Made by a program: the position numbers and the translations under genes. DNA of 5,188 nucleotides. Origin: Candidatus Bipolaricaulota bacterium (GTDB lineage: Bacteria; Bipolaricaulota; Bipolaricaulia; RBG-16-55-9). Within the stretch, counting starts at the first letter, position 1; each line of letters starts with the position of its first letter. The stretch covers positions 1 through 5,188 of the forward strand of contig JAHEOA010000040.1 in the NCBI GenBank assembly GCA_018609825.1, given 5' to 3'. The notes under the pieces were generated by a model. The model was not told the DNA's origin, did no database searches, and saw only the letters and a list, made by a program, of their open reading frames with translations. Of the stretch, positions 4,290-5,188 are shown piece after piece.

Positions 4290-4610
4290 TCAGTCATTCG
4301 GGGTGACGTGGTCGATGTGGCCGTCGCCGTAGGAATCGAGCACCTGCGCGATCACGACATGGAAGCCATCGTACCATTCGGCGTAGCGCCGCTTGGCCTC
4401 CACATGGCGCGGGTGCGCGGCGAACGTCTGCAGGGCCTCCAGCGTCTCCCAGTAGTAGACCGCGTTGACCCGCGTCCCCGCGTCGTTGGTCCACGTCTCG
4501 CTGCCGAGAAACCCCGGCGTCGCTTCGGCCGCCTCGGCGATCTCGCCGTTGAGCCGATGGAACGTGTCGTCGTACTGGCCCGGTTCGAAGATGAACGCCG
4601 CGCTATACAT
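4290..4610 (-). CDS. ABM-like (antibiotic biosynthesis monooxygenase) domain protein
   Basis: The 106-residue product fits a single ferredoxin-like alpha-beta domain of the ABM/dimeric alpha-beta barrel type. It starts with a strand (YSAAFIFEPG), followed by a helix (FHRLNGEIAEAAEATPGFLGSETW), a strand (RVNAVYYWETLEALQTF) and the characteristic AHPRHVEAKRRYAEWYDGFHVVIAQV segment. In this family YW-x-(S/T)LEAL and HP-x-H-x-x-A are recurrent. Members include cofactor-free monooxygenases and haem-degrading enzymes, but most short ones have no known substrate, and no catalytic residue can be assigned here. ATG 4610 is chosen because AAGGGGAAGG lies directly upstream. An in-frame TTG at 4700 would add 30 residues unlike the family. 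It lies 86 bp downstream of the DUF2442-XRE gene on the same strand and may be co-transcribed with it. It is probably a cytosolic dimer. Confidence 0.8.
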   Translation of the reverse strand: MYSAAFIFEPGQYDDTFHRLNGEIAEAAEATPGFLGSETWTNDAGTRVNAVYYWETLEALQTFAAHPRHVEAKRRYAEWYDGFHVVIAQVLDSYGDGHIDHVTPND

Positions 4611-4621
4611 GCCTTCCCCTT
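4611..4621 (-). promoter_or_regulatory. Ribosome binding site of the ABM-like gene
   Basis: Minus-strand AAGGGGAAGG (4621-4612) precedes ATG 4610. Its AAGGGG part is spaced 5 nt from the start. It decides the start in favour of 4610 over the upstream in-frame TTG at 4700. Confidence 0.65.
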
Positions 4622-4696
4622 CAAGTAGACAAGTTGCTGAAGTCGATCCATCGCCCTCGGCTGGCCCAGGCACGCCTCGATTATCCGCACTGCCAG

Positions 4697-5188
4697 TCAA
4701 TCTAGCGTTTCCACAAGCAGGCGCTCAACGGGCACCTCAAGCGCCTCGGCCAGGGCGGCAAGCGTCCGGTACCGTGGGAGCTGCTCGCCCGACTCGATCC
4801 GAGCGATCGTGACGCGGTTGATCCCGGCACGCGCCGCCAGCGACGCCTGAGTCAGGCCATTTGCCGAGCGCAGGGCCTTGAGCCGTTCGCCGAAGACGTC
4901 CCGTCCGCGCTGGGCGACGGCTTCGGAGCGCGCTCGATACCCGTCGTCGGCGTAGTGGCGGGCGACGTCCCAGGGGACCTCTTCAACGCGGCCGTCGGCC
5001 AGATGAATCTCAATAACGTGGGGGCGCGGAAGCGAGACGTGATCCGCTTCGCCGGGGAGGTTGAGGTCGCGGAACGGAATGACGCCCTCGCGCTCGTCGG
5101 CGAACCGGACGTAGAGCCCCTTCGAGGTGAGCCGGGCGGCGGTCACCATGCGGTCCGCCCCATGCACGTAGGTCGTGGCCGTCGTCAT
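4697..5188 (-). CDS. DUF2442-like plus XRE-family helix-turn-helix fusion protein
   Basis: The 163-residue product has two domains. Residues about 14-83 resemble DUF2442: MVTAARLTSKGLYVRFADEREGVIPF, then HVIEIHLADGRVEEVPWDVARHYAD. Residues 99-158 are a clear XRE/HTH_3 domain (FGERLKALRSANGLTQASLAARAGINRVTIARIESGEQLPRYRTLAALAEAL). XRE domains bind DNA as dimers and often regulate their own operon. DUF2442 proteins frequently occur as antitoxin-like partners, for example beside DUF4160 genes, but no toxin is visible downstream, where an ABM-like gene lies instead. The ATG occupies the last three bases of the window (5186-5188), so its Shine-Dalgarno, promoter and any longer start cannot be seen; a start further upstream is possible. 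It is a likely local transcription regulator, possibly an antitoxin if a partner lies beyond the window. Confidence 0.83.
   Translation of the reverse strand: MTTATTYVHGADRMVTAARLTSKGLYVRFADEREGVIPFRDLNLPGEADHVSLPRPHVIEIHLADGRVEEVPWDVARHYADDGYRARSEAVAQRGRDVFGERLKALRSANGLTQASLAARAGINRVTIARIESGEQLPRYRTLAALAEALEVPVERLLVETLD

Noticed and set aside
2750..4290. Attachment-site direct repeats flanking the DUF4145-recombinase unit
   Set aside because: By eye, the two flanks share only very short matches such as GTCGAC, no longer than expected by chance.
3888..4628. Plus-strand ORF of 246 residues spanning 3888-4628
   Set aside because: It runs antisense through the DUF4145 and ABM-like genes, both with family signatures, and itself shows none.

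Overview
This is a GC-rich bacterial window with eight supportable protein genes and no rRNA, tRNA or CRISPR array. All genes read leftward (minus strand) except one short gene at 1705-2010. Several features suggest a high-GC lineage such as Chloroflexota or Actinomycetota: the composition, the alanine/arginine-rich proteins and at least one gene that appears to be expressed from a leaderless transcript. This is an inference; no marker gene in the window fixes the taxon. The mix of a small tyrosine recombinase, an AT-rich passenger gene, an OB-fold protein and short regulators looks like an accessory or integrated region rather than a housekeeping operon.

Layout from left to right. Positions 1-171 hold no convincing gene, only a GC-rich hairpin just past the first gene's stop. 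Positions 172-423 encode a small putative zinc-binding protein. Positions 576-1523 encode an OB-fold protein with a proline/alanine linker and a helical C-terminal domain. Positions 1524-1704 are a compact divergent control region: two back-to-back promoters whose -35 boxes lie 3 bp apart, with a dyad over the leftward -10. They drive the OB-fold gene leftward through a leader of about 100 nt with hairpins, and an apparently leaderless 101-residue unknown gene rightward (1705-2010). Positions 2011-2249 are a convergent gap with a possible hairpin. Positions 2250-2726 encode a Crp/Fnr-type winged-helix protein without the usual ligand-sensing domain. It has a perfect Shine-Dalgarno and two dyads around its promoter.

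Positions 2977-4151 hold a two-gene unit read leftward: a DUF4145 protein with a zinc-ribbon-like N-terminus, then a tyrosine recombinase reduced to its catalytic domain. The genes overlap by ATGA, so they are probably translationally coupled, and a good sigma70-type promoter with an embedded dyad precedes them. The DUF4145 gene is markedly AT-rich while its coupled recombinase gene matches the GC-rich surroundings, so the unit looks mosaic. Farther right are an ABM-like monooxygenase-fold protein (4290-4610) and a DUF2442-like plus XRE helix-turn-helix fusion (4697-5188) whose start codon falls exactly on the window edge.

How the genes might work together is inference. The recombinase could mobilise or invert local DNA. 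The sensor-less Crp-like protein, the XRE protein and the 101-residue protein are candidate local regulators, and the dyads at three promoters are candidate operators. The most notable items are the DUF4145/recombinase pair, the divergent promoter region and the sensor-less Crp-like regulator.
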